Shown here in pieces: positions 48,855 through 59,297 of a stretch of 64,000 bases of DNA. Origin of the DNA: Clostridiales bacterium (GTDB lineage Bacteria > Bacillota > Clostridia > Oscillospirales > CAG-272). Both the position numbers and the translations under genes were made by a program. Numbering within the stretch: position 1 is the first letter of the stretch; every line of letters starts with the position of its first letter. A model generated the notes under the pieces. That model was not told where the DNA came from. It saw only the letters and a program-made list of their open reading frames with translations, and ran no database searches. Location of the stretch: contig JAAWQR010000006.1 of NCBI GenBank assembly GCA_022800625.1, positions 1-64,000 on the forward strand, in the 5' to 3' direction.

Positions 48855-49361
48855 TCAGCTCTCGCTGCTTGTGTCGCTTGCTGCCTCGGTATCTGCTCCG
48901 TCAGGCGTATCAGTTGTTGTGTCGGAAGAACTCTCGTCCTTCTGAGGTATGAGATAGTAAACGATGACGTCGCCCTCTTTTACTTCAATCTCATGCGCTC
49001 TCTGTTTATCGGGAGTCTCTCCGTTGATGGTGTATTCCCATACATATGTATATCCTGCTCTTGTTGTTTCTGATTTTCCGGCAATAGATACTATTGAAGT
49101 TCCGTCAGAAGAGAGTTTATATTTTATTTCATTCTGCTCAAGAATGGCAACAACTGCGTCGAGAACGGTCGGCGGAGCTTCTTTTGTTCCCTTGACTTCG
49201 CCTGTAACAGCGCCTTTTAATAAGGTTTGCTTACCTGACGTATCCTGCGTAACGGCGGTAAACCTAACGTCATCTACTGCTACAACACTTCCGCATGAAA
49301 GAAGAGCGGTGCATGATATAGCGATTAAAAGTATAAAAGCTGTAATTTTAATTTTTTTCAC
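48855..49361 (-). CDS. Lipoprotein with DUF4430-like domain
   Basis: 'LIAISCTALLSCGS' lipobox; 'YTYVWEYTINGETPDKQRAHEIEVKEGDVIVYYLIPQ'. Confidence 0.8.
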   Translation of the reverse strand: MKKIKITAFILLIAISCTALLSCGSVVAVDDVRFTAVTQDTSGKQTLLKGAVTGEVKGTKEAPPTVLDAVVAILEQNEIKYKLSSDGTSIVSIAGKSETTRAGYTYVWEYTINGETPDKQRAHEIEVKEGDVIVYYLIPQKDESSSDTTTDTPDGADTEAASDTSSES

Positions 49362-49512
49362 TGTATGATTCCTCCGAATCTTATAATCTTTATAAAATCA
49401 TTACATATGTCATTATATATGAATTATTCGCTTTTGTCAATACATAATGCAAAAATCAATGTTATTTTATAAGTTATGACAACTGTGAAAAGCTTTAATA
49501 CATCTGACGGTA

Positions 49513-49542
49513 TTGACTCAAAGTACAGACAAGTGGTATAAT
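49513..49542 (+). promoter_or_regulatory. Sigma-A-type promoter for the ABC exporter operon
   Basis: TTGACT - 18 bp - TATAAT. Confidence 0.7.
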
Positions 49543-49566
49543 TATACGGTAATGTGCCTATAAGGA

Positions 49567-51390
49567 ATGAGCGCATTAAAAAATCGGGAAAGAGTGTATC
49601 GGATAATGATTAAACTTTTGCGCTATATGCGCGGACATATAAAAGAAAGTATCCTCAGTCCGACTTTTAAGCTGCTTGAAGCTTCTTTTGAGCTTTTTGT
49701 TCCGCTTGTTGTAGCAAAGATAATTGACAGCGGAATCGGCAGCGGAGACACAGGATATGTTATAAAAATGTGCTTGGTACTGGCACTGCTCAGCTTTGTA
49801 GGCCTTGCGGCATCAGTGCTCGGTCAGCTTTATGCGGCAAGAGCGTCTGTAGGATTTGCGTCAAAAATAAGACACGCTATGTTTTCTAAAATTCAGTCAA
49901 TGCCGTACTCTGAGCTTGACCGTATCGGAACTTCTACACTTATTACACGTATGACCTCGGATATCGGACAGGTGCAGACGGGGGTAAATCTTACTCTTCG
50001 CCTGATATTACGCGCGCCGTTTATTGTTTTCGGAGCTATGATTATGGCTTTTACAGTCGATGCGGCGAGCGCATCGGTTTTTGCTGTGATGATACCCGCT
50101 CTGTCCGTTGTGGTGTTCGGAATCATGATTATCTCAATTCCTCTCTACAGAAAGGTTCAGTCATCTCTTGACCGTGTGACCTTGCATACGCGCGAAAACC
50201 TGACGGGAGTGCGGATTCTGCGCGGTTTCTGCAAGGAGAGGGAGGAGACCGAATCCTTTGAGAAGGCTTCCGATGAGCTGAAAAAGTGCCAGAAATTCGT
50301 CGGCAGAATATCGGCTCTGATGAATCCCGTGACATACGTTATTGTAAATATATCCGTTATATATTTGATTCATATAGGCGCCCTCAGAGTGAATTCAGGC
50401 TATATAAGCCGAGGAGAGCTTGTCGCGATGTATAATTACATGACGCAGATTCTTACAGAACTTATCAAGCTTGCAAATCTTATTATTACCGTAACTAAAT
50501 CAGCGGCGTGTGCCGGACGTATCTCATCTATACTTGAAGAATCTCCGTCAGAGAGAACGAGCGGTTATGAATGCGTGACTTCTGTTGATGGGAAAGCCCC
50601 GAAGGTCGAGTTCAGAAATGTATCTTTTAAATATGACGGGAACTCGGAAAATTCGCTGAGCGATATATCCTTTTCGGTGTATCCCGGAGAAACGGTCGGA
50701 ATTATCGGCGCGACGGGCAGCGGAAAGACTACGCTTGTAAATTTGATTCCCGCATTCTATGAATGCACTGACGGAGAAGTTTTGGTTGACGGAAAAAATG
50801 TAAAGGAGCTGTCTTTAAATTCTCTCAGACAAAAATTCGGTATTGTTCCTCAGAAAGCTGTGTTGTTCCGTGGTACGATACGTGAAAATCTCAAATTCCG
50901 TGACGCCGAAGCCTCAGACGAAGAAATTATGTCGGCGGCAAAAACAGCTCAAGCAAAAAGTGTTATTGAAGGAAAAAAAGGTGCGCTTGACGGCTTTGTA
51001 GATCAGTCGGGACGCAACTTTTCGGGCGGTCAGCGTCAGAGACTCACGATTGCCAGAGCGCTTGTCGGAGATCCTGATATACTTATTCTTGACGACAGCT
51101 CTTCTGCTCTCGACTATGCGACGGATTCTGCTCTGAGAAGCTCACTTGCAGAACTTCCGTATAAGCATACGACATTTATCGTGTCTCAGCGTACATCTTC
51201 GATTATGGGAGCTGATCGCATAATAGTGCTTGAAAACGGACGCGCTGTCGGCATCGGAACACATGAAGAACTGTATCAAAGCTGTGCGGCATATCGTGAA
51301 ATTCACGATCTTCAGTTCAGGGAGAAGAAAAAAACTCAGGGAGCTGGAGCAAAGTCAGAAGGAAGGGGCAGACATGTTTATGAGCAATAA
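49567..51390 (+). CDS. ABC exporter half-transporter (degenerate Walker B: LILDDSSSALD)
   Basis: TM domain; 'GATGSGKTTLVNLIP', 'NFSGGQRQRLTIARAL', 'ILILDDSSSALD'. Confidence 0.93.
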   Translation: MSALKNRERVYRIMIKLLRYMRGHIKESILSPTFKLLEASFELFVPLVVAKIIDSGIGSGDTGYVIKMCLVLALLSFVGLAASVLGQLYAARASVGFASKIRHAMFSKIQSMPYSELDRIGTSTLITRMTSDIGQVQTGVNLTLRLILRAPFIVFGAMIMAFTVDAASASVFAVMIPALSVVVFGIMIISIPLYRKVQSSLDRVTLHTRENLTGVRILRGFCKEREETESFEKASDELKKCQKFVGRISALMNPVTYVIVNISVIYLIHIGALRVNSGYISRGELVAMYNYMTQILTELIKLANLIITVTKSAACAGRISSILEESPSERTSGYECVTSVDGKAPKVEFRNVSFKYDGNSENSLSDISFSVYPGETVGIIGATGSGKTTLVNLIPAFYECTDGEVLVDGKNVKELSLNSLRQKFGIVPQKAVLFRGTIRENLKFRDAEASDEEIMSAAKTAQAKSVIEGKKGALDGFVDQSGRNFSGGQRQRLTIARALVGDPDILILDDSSSALDYATDSALRSSLAELPYKHTTFIVSQRTSSIMGADRIIVLENGRAVGIGTHEELYQSCAAYREIHDLQFREKKKTQGAGAKSEGRGRHVYEQ

Positions 51391-53158
51391 GGAAAGAATC
51401 CCTAAAAACGGAAGCATTCCGCGGCTTATGAAATATATTAAGCCGTATACCGCAGGTCTTGTTACTTCACTGATTTTAACATTTGCTGCAGTTACGCTGA
51501 CTCTTTTTGTACCGCGACTTGTCGGAAATGCGATAGATCTGATAATAGGAAAGGGACAGGTAGATTTTAAGGGGATTGCAAGGATACTTCTGATAATCGG
51601 ATCGGCAGTAGCTGTGACGGCGCTGTGTCAGTGGCTGATCGGCGTGATTAATAACCGTATGACATACGGAATCGTGTGCAGAATGCGCCGCGAGGCATTT
51701 GCAAAGCTTCAGGAGCTTCCTGTTTCATATACGGATACAAACGGATACGGTGTGACTCTCAGTCGGATCATTGCCGACGTTGACACCTTTTCCGACGGTC
51801 TTTTAATGGGTTTTACCCAATTGTTTACAGGTGTGCTTACTATAATCGGTACGCTCATCTTTATGCTGGTTATTGATTTTAAAATAGCATTGATCGTAGT
51901 CGTTCTGACGCCTGCTTCGATGCTTGTGTCTAAGTTTATAGCTTCGCGCACATTCAGGCTTTTCCGAGCTCAGGCGGAGGCAAGGGAGGAGCTGACTGCG
52001 ATAACGGATGAAACTATTTCTTCCGAAAAAACTGTTAAAGCTTTTAACGTTCAGGAACGCATGACGGATAAGTTCGACAGTGCAAATGAAAAGCTTTCAA
52101 AATGCTCTGTTGACGCTACGTTTTATTCTTCTATCGTTAATCCCGCTACCCGTTTTTTGAACGGAGTGATATATGCTCTTGTAGCTCTTACAGGAGCTAT
52201 ATCCTCTATGGGGGGCGGAATTACGGTCGGCGGTGTGACATGCTTTCTCGGATATGCAAATCAGTATACGAAGCCGTTTAACGAAATATCGGGAGTTATT
52301 ACTGAATTTCAGAACGCACTTGCATGTGCCGCAAGAATTTTTGAGCTTATAGACACTCCGAGCGAAAAGGATGCGTATGACAGAAATGATAATATAAAAA
52401 CAAAATCTGATTCTCAGAGATATGGTCAGGTTGATATTGAAAACGTATCTTTTTCATACGATAAAGATCGTTCCCTTATCGAAAACTTCAATCTTCACGT
52501 AAAACCCGGGCAGAAAACAGCGATCGTAGGTCCTACAGGATGCGGAAAAACGACACTCATCAATCTTTTGATGCGCTTTTATGATATAGACGGCGGATCA
52601 ATTAAAATTGACGGAGTTGATATAAGAGATATGACGCGTCATGAGCTTAGAAAAAATTACGGAATGGTCTTGCAGGAAACGTGGATAAAAGAGGGAACTG
52701 TCGCTGAGAATATTGCGCTCGGGAAAAAAGAAGCTGACAGAGATGAGATAGAAGCGGCAGCGCGGGCAGTACATGCCGATTCGTTTATCAAACGACTGCC
52801 TGACGGATATGATACCGTGATCGGCGAGGAGAGCGGCAATCTGTCGCAGGGACAGCGGCAGCTTATATCAATAGCCAGAGTAATGCTATGTATGCCGCCG
52901 ATACTTATACTTGACGAGGCGACATCTTCGATAGATATAAGAACAGAAGCCATGATACAGGAGGCGTTTGATAAGCTTACACAGGGAAGAACGAGCTTTG
53001 TGGTTGCTCACAGACTGACGACTGTCAAAAATGCCGATATAATTATCATGATGAAAGACGGACATATATTGGAGACGGGAAAGCATGAAGAACTGCTTGA
53101 AAGAGGCGGCGCATATGCTGAGCTGTATAACAGCCAGTTTCTGCACTCCGAGTCTTGA
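51374..53158 (+). CDS. ABC exporter half-transporter (canonical Walker B LILDEATSSID; LSQGQ signature)
   Basis: 'GPTGCGKTTLINLLMRF', 'NLSQGQRQLISIARV', 'ILILDEATSSID'. Confidence 0.93.
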   Translation: MFMSNKERIPKNGSIPRLMKYIKPYTAGLVTSLILTFAAVTLTLFVPRLVGNAIDLIIGKGQVDFKGIARILLIIGSAVAVTALCQWLIGVINNRMTYGIVCRMRREAFAKLQELPVSYTDTNGYGVTLSRIIADVDTFSDGLLMGFTQLFTGVLTIIGTLIFMLVIDFKIALIVVVLTPASMLVSKFIASRTFRLFRAQAEAREELTAITDETISSEKTVKAFNVQERMTDKFDSANEKLSKCSVDATFYSSIVNPATRFLNGVIYALVALTGAISSMGGGITVGGVTCFLGYANQYTKPFNEISGVITEFQNALACAARIFELIDTPSEKDAYDRNDNIKTKSDSQRYGQVDIENVSFSYDKDRSLIENFNLHVKPGQKTAIVGPTGCGKTTLINLLMRFYDIDGGSIKIDGVDIRDMTRHELRKNYGMVLQETWIKEGTVAENIALGKKEADRDEIEAAARAVHADSFIKRLPDGYDTVIGEESGNLSQGQRQLISIARVMLCMPPILILDEATSSIDIRTEAMIQEAFDKLTQGRTSFVVAHRLTTVKNADIIIMMKDGHILETGKHEELLERGGAYAELYNSQFLHSES

Positions 53159-53308
53159 TTATTGCAATTGAACGTCTGTTGTGATATAATAAAAATGATA
53201 ATTCCGATGTGCCGCCAATGGCGGCGCAAATGAAAAAATTATTGTCTAATAAAAATGCAAATGCCAATTGCACCTTCGGTTAAGTATTAAGAAAGGCATG
53301 GGATAAAG

Positions 53309-54349
53309 ATGAGAGAATTGTTTCCGACGCTTATCGGCAACAGAATAATAAAAGATCACATAGGACGAGATATATCTTTAGGTACTCATTCCCATGCGTA
53401 TATAATTGAAGGACCTCACGGATCAGGTAAAAAAACTATCGCACGTCTCATTGCGGCGTCGCTTTCATGCGAGCACAGGTATGATGAGGATTTTCCTCTT
53501 CCGTGCGGCGAGTGCAAAAACTGTCATAAGATTTTGAATAATGTATCACCCGATGTTGTGAAGATAGGAGTCGGAGAGCGCTCTACTATCGGAGTTGAAG
53601 CGATACGAGAGATTCGTTCGGGACTTTATACGACTCCGAATGATTCTGATAATCGTACATATATCATAGAATCGGCGGATAAAATGACGGTGCAGGCACA
53701 AAACGCGCTTCTTCTTACTCTTGAAGAACCGCCGAGCTTTGCGGTATTTATTCTTCTTTGCGAGGATTCGTCGCGCCTCCTTGAAACTGTCAGAAGCCGT
53801 GCGATGACTGTGAGATGCGAGCTTTTTGACGACGTACATTCTGCGGAATATCTGAGAGGTCTTTCAGGTGGGGAAGAGCTTGAAAAAAACAATTTGAGAA
53901 AATTCAGAGGAATTATTTCAATATCGGGCGGCGCTCTCGGTATGATAGAAGAGCTGACTCGCGAAGACGATTCTGCTTCTGAAACAGTAAAGTGCCGGGA
54001 TGCGGCGGAAAGCCTTATTTCCGTATTGCTGCGCGGGAGTGCCGCTGATATAGTTAAGCATGTATACGGGAGTATTCCCAAGTCATCGGACAGCGCGCGG
54101 CTTATACTTATATGTGCCGATAACGCAGTGCGCGATATAATTGCACAAAAGAGATCGGGTGAAACTGACATGCGTTTTTTTCCTCTTTGCGATGAGGCGG
54201 CAGATTACGCTTCTGCTTTAACACTCAGGCGTCTGATCGGTATACATAACGAAATTTTAAATGCAATTTTCAGACTTAACTCAAATGTTTCGCCGAAAAC
54301 TGTATTTACAGATTTGTCGCTCAAGGTGAATCAAATTAAAAACAGCTGA
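53309..54349 (+). CDS. holB: DNA polymerase III subunit delta'
   Basis: 'GNRIIKDHI', 'AYIIEGPHGSGKKTIARLIAASLSCE', 'CGECKNCHKI', 'QNALLLTLEEPPSFAVFILL'. Confidence 0.94.
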   Translation: MRELFPTLIGNRIIKDHIGRDISLGTHSHAYIIEGPHGSGKKTIARLIAASLSCEHRYDEDFPLPCGECKNCHKILNNVSPDVVKIGVGERSTIGVEAIREIRSGLYTTPNDSDNRTYIIESADKMTVQAQNALLLTLEEPPSFAVFILLCEDSSRLLETVRSRAMTVRCELFDDVHSAEYLRGLSGGEELEKNNLRKFRGIISISGGALGMIEELTREDDSASETVKCRDAAESLISVLLRGSAADIVKHVYGSIPKSSDSARLILICADNAVRDIIAQKRSGETDMRFFPLCDEAADYASALTLRRLIGIHNEILNAIFRLNSNVSPKTVFTDLSLKVNQIKNS

Positions 54350-54383
54350 CAGTTTTTGCGCAGTAAAAGAAACGGAGATATAA

Positions 54384-55253
54384 ATGAATAATAATGAAAA
54401 AAACGAGTCCGGAATGAATTTGAACACTGATAAAAAGGTTGAAATAATAGGTGTAAAATTCAAAGAGAACGGGAAGACATATTATTTTGCTCCCGAAGGA
54501 TATACAGTTGCGGCGGGGGATCGTGTGATCGTTGAAACCGCGCGAGGCATAGAATACGGCTTTGTTACGGAGGGAAACAAATTTCTTTTTGCGAATGATA
54601 TAGTTCAGCCGCTCAGACGTGTTATACGAAAAGCTTCGGATAGTGACACAGAGCAGTTCAAAAAGAACAGGGAGCTTGAAAAGCAGGCTCTTGAGATCTG
54701 CCGTAAAAAGATTGAAGAACACGGACTTGACATGAAGCTTATCGAAGCGGAATACACCTTTGACAACAGTAAGCTAATGTTTTATTTTACGGCGGATAGC
54801 CGAGTTGATTTCCGTGAGCTTGTAAAAGACCTCGCTTCGCTTTTCAGGACAAGAATCGAACTGCGCCAAATCGGCATTCGCGATGAAGCGAAAATGCTTG
54901 GAGGTATCGGTATATGCGGCAGACCGTTCTGTTGCTCATCATTTCTGTCCGATTTTGTTCAGGTGTCGATAAAAATGGCTAAGGAGCAGAATTTGTCGCT
55001 GAATTCAGCCAAAATATCAGGCACGTGCGGCAGGCTTATGTGCTGCCTGAGATACGAGCACGAAGCATATGAGAAGGAGAGAGCCATAACGCCGAAGATC
55101 GGAGCTAAGGTATCAACCTCAGAGGGTGCTGGTGTTGTGACCGACTCTAATCTTTTGACAGGACTTGTTAAGGTTAAATTCAGCGACGGAAAAAACGAAA
55201 CAGTGAAGGTTTTCGACAGAAATGACGTTAAGGTGCTCCAAAAGAAAGAATAA
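54384..55253 (+). CDS. ricT: PSP1-domain regulator RicT/YaaT
   Basis: 'VIVETARGIEYGFV', 'RIELRQIGIRDEAKMLGGIGICGRPFCCSSFL', 'ISGTCGRLMCCLRYE'. Confidence 0.95.
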   Translation: MNNNEKNESGMNLNTDKKVEIIGVKFKENGKTYYFAPEGYTVAAGDRVIVETARGIEYGFVTEGNKFLFANDIVQPLRRVIRKASDSDTEQFKKNRELEKQALEICRKKIEEHGLDMKLIEAEYTFDNSKLMFYFTADSRVDFRELVKDLASLFRTRIELRQIGIRDEAKMLGGIGICGRPFCCSSFLSDFVQVSIKMAKEQNLSLNSAKISGTCGRLMCCLRYEHEAYEKERAITPKIGAKVSTSEGAGVVTDSNLLTGLVKVKFSDGKNETVKVFDRNDVKVLQKKE

Positions 55254-55443
55254 CAATTATTTTTGAAAACCTCTTTATTTTTTCGGTATACTGTGATAAA
55301 ATAGAGTGGAGCATGAAAATGCTGCGGTATGACGATTTGTGTTCATTTTTGTCTTACTCAGAAATTTATCTTGCTTTTCAAGCTGCGGCGCAGTTTTTAT
55401 TACGCTGTATTCTTGTTTGATAATTCTTATGGAGGTGAATAAA

Positions 55444-55614
55444 ATGGCTTACAAAATTTCCGATGCTTGTATCGCTTGCGGCGCATGTGCTGCCGAGTGT
55501 CCTGTAGAGTGCATTTCCGAGCAGGACGGTAAGTATGTAATTAACGCTGATGAGTGCCTCGAGTGCGGCGCTTGCGCAGGTGTATGTCCTGTTGACGCTC
55601 CCGCGGCTGAGTAA
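55444..55614 (+). CDS. 2[4Fe-4S] ferredoxin
   Basis: '[22 protein letters not shown]…[19 protein letters not shown]'. Confidence 0.97.
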   Translation: MAYKISDACIACGACAAECPVECISEQDGKYVINADECLECGACAGVCPVDAPAAE

Positions 55615-55628
55615 TCATACTTATATTT

Positions 55629-55678
55629 TTATGATAAAGACAAAGGCGGAGTTTTCTTCGCCTTTGTCTTTATCATAA
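55629..55678 (+). terminator. 20-bp perfect inverted repeat after the ferredoxin gene
   Basis: TTATGATAAAGACAAAGGCG-GAGTTTTCTT-CGCCTTTGTCTTTATCATAA. Confidence 0.75.
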
Positions 55679-55741
55679 GTAATCGGCGGGAACTGTAATA
55701 CCGCCGATATATCGGAATTCTGCAAATGGAGTGAATATTAT

Positions 55742-56182
55742 ATGTGTTCGGAATGTTATACAAGTCAAAGACGGGCAACCCCATTAATAAATCCCGTAGA
55801 TTGCTTGCAGAATCACACACAATATATATGCGGAACTTGCGGACGCTGTATCTGCATTGAGTGTGATCCGAAACGGGGATTACAAAGATGGAATTTTCCG
55901 TTCAAATCATTAGAAATTGCAAAGCTGTATTTGCGGAGCGCTGATTATACTGTGAAAAAGCCATGCGGTATATACGAGTTGAAAAGTGAAAACGGCAGAC
56001 TTTCATATAAGATTTTTGCAGACAGTGAGGATCTTCGGATGTATTTAAAAAAGAACAAAGGTAAAGTCTGCCGTGAAGATATGAAGCCTATTTTTATTGT
56101 TGAAGAATACAAAGAATATGCAAATACGCAGATAAGAAAGCTGACTTCTGACGAAATTCGGAAATATATGTCGGAACGATAG
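55742..56182 (+). CDS. Small Cys-rich (zinc-ribbon/B-box-like) hypothetical protein
   Basis: 'MCSECYTSQRR…YICGTCGRCICIECDPKRG'. Confidence 0.65.
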   Translation: MCSECYTSQRRATPLINPVDCLQNHTQYICGTCGRCICIECDPKRGLQRWNFPFKSLEIAKLYLRSADYTVKKPCGIYELKSENGRLSYKIFADSEDLRMYLKKNKGKVCREDMKPIFIVEEYKEYANTQIRKLTSDEIRKYMSER

Positions 56183-56244
56183 CATTCGGTTTATTATTCA
56201 GGTATCTGTACATAAATAACTGATATTAAATTGATGCTGCCGAA

Positions 56245-57057
56245 ATGAAAGGTAACAAGGATGAGGGATTTGCATTGACAGAAAATCTACATGAACAAAA
56301 TAAAATTTTCGATCCCGAGACGGAACGACTTGATAAGATAAACGAATCGCTTACACTTATTCAGCGTCTTGCGGGGCTTACCTTTGGTACGGACGCATAT
56401 TTGCTTGCTGCATTCGCAAAAAAATTTCCGTCGGGGCAGGCAGCTGATCTCGGTGCAGGCACGGGAGTGATTTCGCTTTTGTGCGCCGTGAGAAAAAAGT
56501 ATTCACACATTTATTCTGTTGAACTTCAAAAAGAATATGCCTCTCTGTGCGAGAGAAATATAGCTTTGAATTCACTTTCGGATATGATAAGTGTTAAAAA
56601 TTCGGATGTGCGAGAGATAAGCTCTTGCGACACTGAAGGAGAGCTTGCAGCAGTACTTACAAATCCTCCGTATATGAGAGCGTCAAGCGGAAGAGAAAAT
56701 CCGTCTGCTGAGAAAAATATTGCAAGGCGCGAGGTGTACGGAACGATAAGTGACTTTTGCGCAGCGGCTGCAAGACTTTTGAAAAGCGGCGGCATGTTTT
56801 ACGCCGTATACCGTCCCGAGCGTTTAGCGGAACTGATATGTGCTATGCGAGACGTGCGGATAGAGCCGAAACGGCTTGTTTTTGTGTATCCCGATGTCTG
56901 CTCTCCGCCGTCCCTCATTCTTGTCGAGGGGAGGCGTGACGGAGCGCCTTCGGTAAAGATCAGCCGTCCTCTTATCATATATAAAAGCGGAACGAGAGAA
57001 TATACGGAAGATATGGAGCGGATATATTCCGAATTTTCGCTTGAGCATTTGTTTTGA
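56245..57057 (+). CDS. tRNA1(Val) (adenine-N6)-methyltransferase-like
   Basis: 'FGTDAYLLAAFAK…AADLGAGTGVISLLCAVRK', 'VLTNPPYMRASSG'. Confidence 0.9.
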   Translation: MKGNKDEGFALTENLHEQNKIFDPETERLDKINESLTLIQRLAGLTFGTDAYLLAAFAKKFPSGQAADLGAGTGVISLLCAVRKKYSHIYSVELQKEYASLCERNIALNSLSDMISVKNSDVREISSCDTEGELAAVLTNPPYMRASSGRENPSAEKNIARREVYGTISDFCAAAARLLKSGGMFYAVYRPERLAELICAMRDVRIEPKRLVFVYPDVCSPPSLILVEGRRDGAPSVKISRPLIIYKSGTREYTEDMERIYSEFSLEHLF

Positions 57058-57081
57058 AGCCAAAGAAAGGTGCGGTTATAA

Positions 57082-57966
57082 ATGAGTTATCCGAAGAAAA
57101 AATTGCCGAAAAAAGAAAAAAATGAGATAGTCGGAGGTACTCTTTATCTTGTTGCAACGCCTGTCGGGAATCTTTCCGATATATCAGAGCGTGCGCTCAA
57201 GGTTCTCTCCGAAGTTGATTTTATAGCGGCTGAGGATACAAGAAACACAGGCGTTATGCTTTCAAGATTCGGGATCTCAAAGAGTATGGTAAGCTACTTT
57301 GAGCATAATAAGCGCGAACGAGGCGAGATGATCGCGGAAAGACTTGAGCGAGGAGAAAGCTGTGCTCTTGTAACGGATGCCGGTACCCCTGCAATAAGTG
57401 ATCCCGGAGAGGATCTTGTCTGTCTGTGCGCCGAGCGCGGTATTCCCGTGACTTCGATTCCCGGAGCATGCGCCGCAATCTGCGCCCTGACGCTTTCTGC
57501 TCTTCCGACAGGCAGGTTTACTTTTGAAGGCTTTATAGGAACACCTAAAAATGAAAGACGCGAAAGACTTTCAGAGCTTGCAGAAGAAAAACGAACGATA
57601 ATAATATATGAAGCTCCGCACAGACTGCGTGGAACGCTTGCTGACTTACTTAATTATTTCGGAGAGCGTAAAATCTCACTCTGCCGCGAGATAACAAAGC
57701 TTAATGAAGAAGTTATGCGCACTACAATTTCCGATGCGATAAAGTATTACGAAAACGCTGTTCCTCGCGGAGAATATGTTCTTGTTGTTGAGGGAAAAAA
57801 AGAAATTCAGAGTTTTGATTATCCTGAAGATATAACAGAGCACGTAAATTCACTTATAAAGTCGGGACTTGACAGAATGGAAGCGATGAAAAAGGCTGCA
57901 CGGGAGCGCGGAATAACCAAAAGCGAGGTATATAAATCCTACGTTTCACATGCAGATGAATCTTGA
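57082..57966 (+). CDS. rsmI: 16S rRNA (cytidine-2'-O)-methyltransferase
   Basis: 'GGTLYLVATPVGNLSDISERALKVLSEVDFIAAEDTRNT', 'ALVTDAGTPAISDPGEDLV'. Confidence 0.97.
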   Translation: MSYPKKKLPKKEKNEIVGGTLYLVATPVGNLSDISERALKVLSEVDFIAAEDTRNTGVMLSRFGISKSMVSYFEHNKRERGEMIAERLERGESCALVTDAGTPAISDPGEDLVCLCAERGIPVTSIPGACAAICALTLSALPTGRFTFEGFIGTPKNERRERLSELAEEKRTIIIYEAPHRLRGTLADLLNYFGERKISLCREITKLNEEVMRTTISDAIKYYENAVPRGEYVLVVEGKKEIQSFDYPEDITEHVNSLIKSGLDRMEAMKKAARERGITKSEVYKSYVSHADES

Positions 57967-58041
57967 AACAGTGAGCACAAAACATGCGGTATTTATTGTA
58001 ATTTTCCGCATAATCTGTTATAATTTATTATATATGAAAAT

Positions 58042-59256
58042 ATGACGCGCCGATACTTGGATCAGCATCAGCACTGTCAAAAAACGGGGGCGATTATTAT
58101 TAAGCACTTATTTTGCGGCGGATCTGTCTATATGGCGGAGACGAGAAGATTTATAAAAGCAGATATTCTGACAAGCGGAACAAAGATTATGTCAGTCGGA
58201 GAAAATATACCGTGTCAGGAAGATACCGTGAAGGTTGATCTCAGCGGTAAATATGTGATTCCCGGGCTTGTTGACGTTCACACTCACGGACGTGCAGGCC
58301 ATGATTTTAATAACGTAACGTCAGACGATGTAAAAGAGATGAGACTCTCTTATGCGGCAAAGGGAACGACTACCGTTATGGCAACTCTCGCGTCCGCAAC
58401 ACCGGAGTCGCTTGAGGCTTCCGCCGCAGCTATCGGAAGCTCCAGAGTGGAAAAGAGCGGTATGGCAACGATCGCGGGAGTTCATCTTGAAGGCAGATAT
58501 TTGAATCCTTCAAGGCGCGGTGCGCATGCAACGGAGCTTCTCGCTCCCCTCGACGGCTCTGAGGCAGGAGCGCTTATAGATAAAATGATGCCGGCGCCCG
58601 TCCATGTTTCGGCGGCTTTAGAGCTTGCGGATGACAGCTTTTATAATGCTGTTCTATCACGGGGAGCAACGCTCGGTCTTGCGCACAGCGATGCGACGTA
58701 TGAGCAGGCGATGTCTGCTGTTGACAAGGGTGCTGTCTCCTTTACGCATACCTTTAACGCAATGCGGCCGATACATCACAGGGAGCCGGGAAATGCCGCA
58801 GCTTCAATGATGTGCGACAGAGCATACAGTGAGATTATCTGTGACGGTGAGCATGTTCATCCTGCAATGGTAGATATGCTGCGCCGCATGAAACCAAAAG
58901 ATAAGCTTGTACTGATAACGGATTCTATGGAAGCGGCAGGCAGTGATGACGGCGAATATGCAATAGCAGGACAGAAAGTTTTTGTAAAGAACGGACGCGC
59001 TGTCAACGTAGACGGAGCACTTGCAGGAAGCACGCTTGACCTTTTTTGTGCTCTTAAAAATTATATGCGTTTTTGCTCTGTAACTCTCGAAGAAGCGATT
59101 CCGACAGCGACGCTGAATCCTGCTTCAATGGTAGGTATAGATAACATTTGCGGATCAATATCCGAGGGGAAGAGAGCCGACTTCCTGATTCTTGATTCAA
59201 AGGAAGATATGAATTTGCTTGAAGTTTGGGCGGCAGGTGAAAAAGTTACGGAATAA
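58042..59256 (+). CDS. nagA: N-acetylglucosamine-6-phosphate deacetylase
   Basis: 'YVIPGLVDVHTHGRAGHDFNNV', 'GVHLEGRYLNPSRRGAH', 'HTFNAMRPIHHREPG'; N-terminal start uncertain. Confidence 0.94.
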   Translation: MTRRYLDQHQHCQKTGAIIIKHLFCGGSVYMAETRRFIKADILTSGTKIMSVGENIPCQEDTVKVDLSGKYVIPGLVDVHTHGRAGHDFNNVTSDDVKEMRLSYAAKGTTTVMATLASATPESLEASAAAIGSSRVEKSGMATIAGVHLEGRYLNPSRRGAHATELLAPLDGSEAGALIDKMMPAPVHVSAALELADDSFYNAVLSRGATLGLAHSDATYEQAMSAVDKGAVSFTHTFNAMRPIHHREPGNAAASMMCDRAYSEIICDGEHVHPAMVDMLRRMKPKDKLVLITDSMEAAGSDDGEYAIAGQKVFVKNGRAVNVDGALAGSTLDLFCALKNYMRFCSVTLEEAIPTATLNPASMVGIDNICGSISEGKRADFLILDSKEDMNLLEVWAAGEKVTE

Positions 59257-59297
59257 TAACGCTTATATTTGATAAATCGGAAAGGAATGTATGAATT

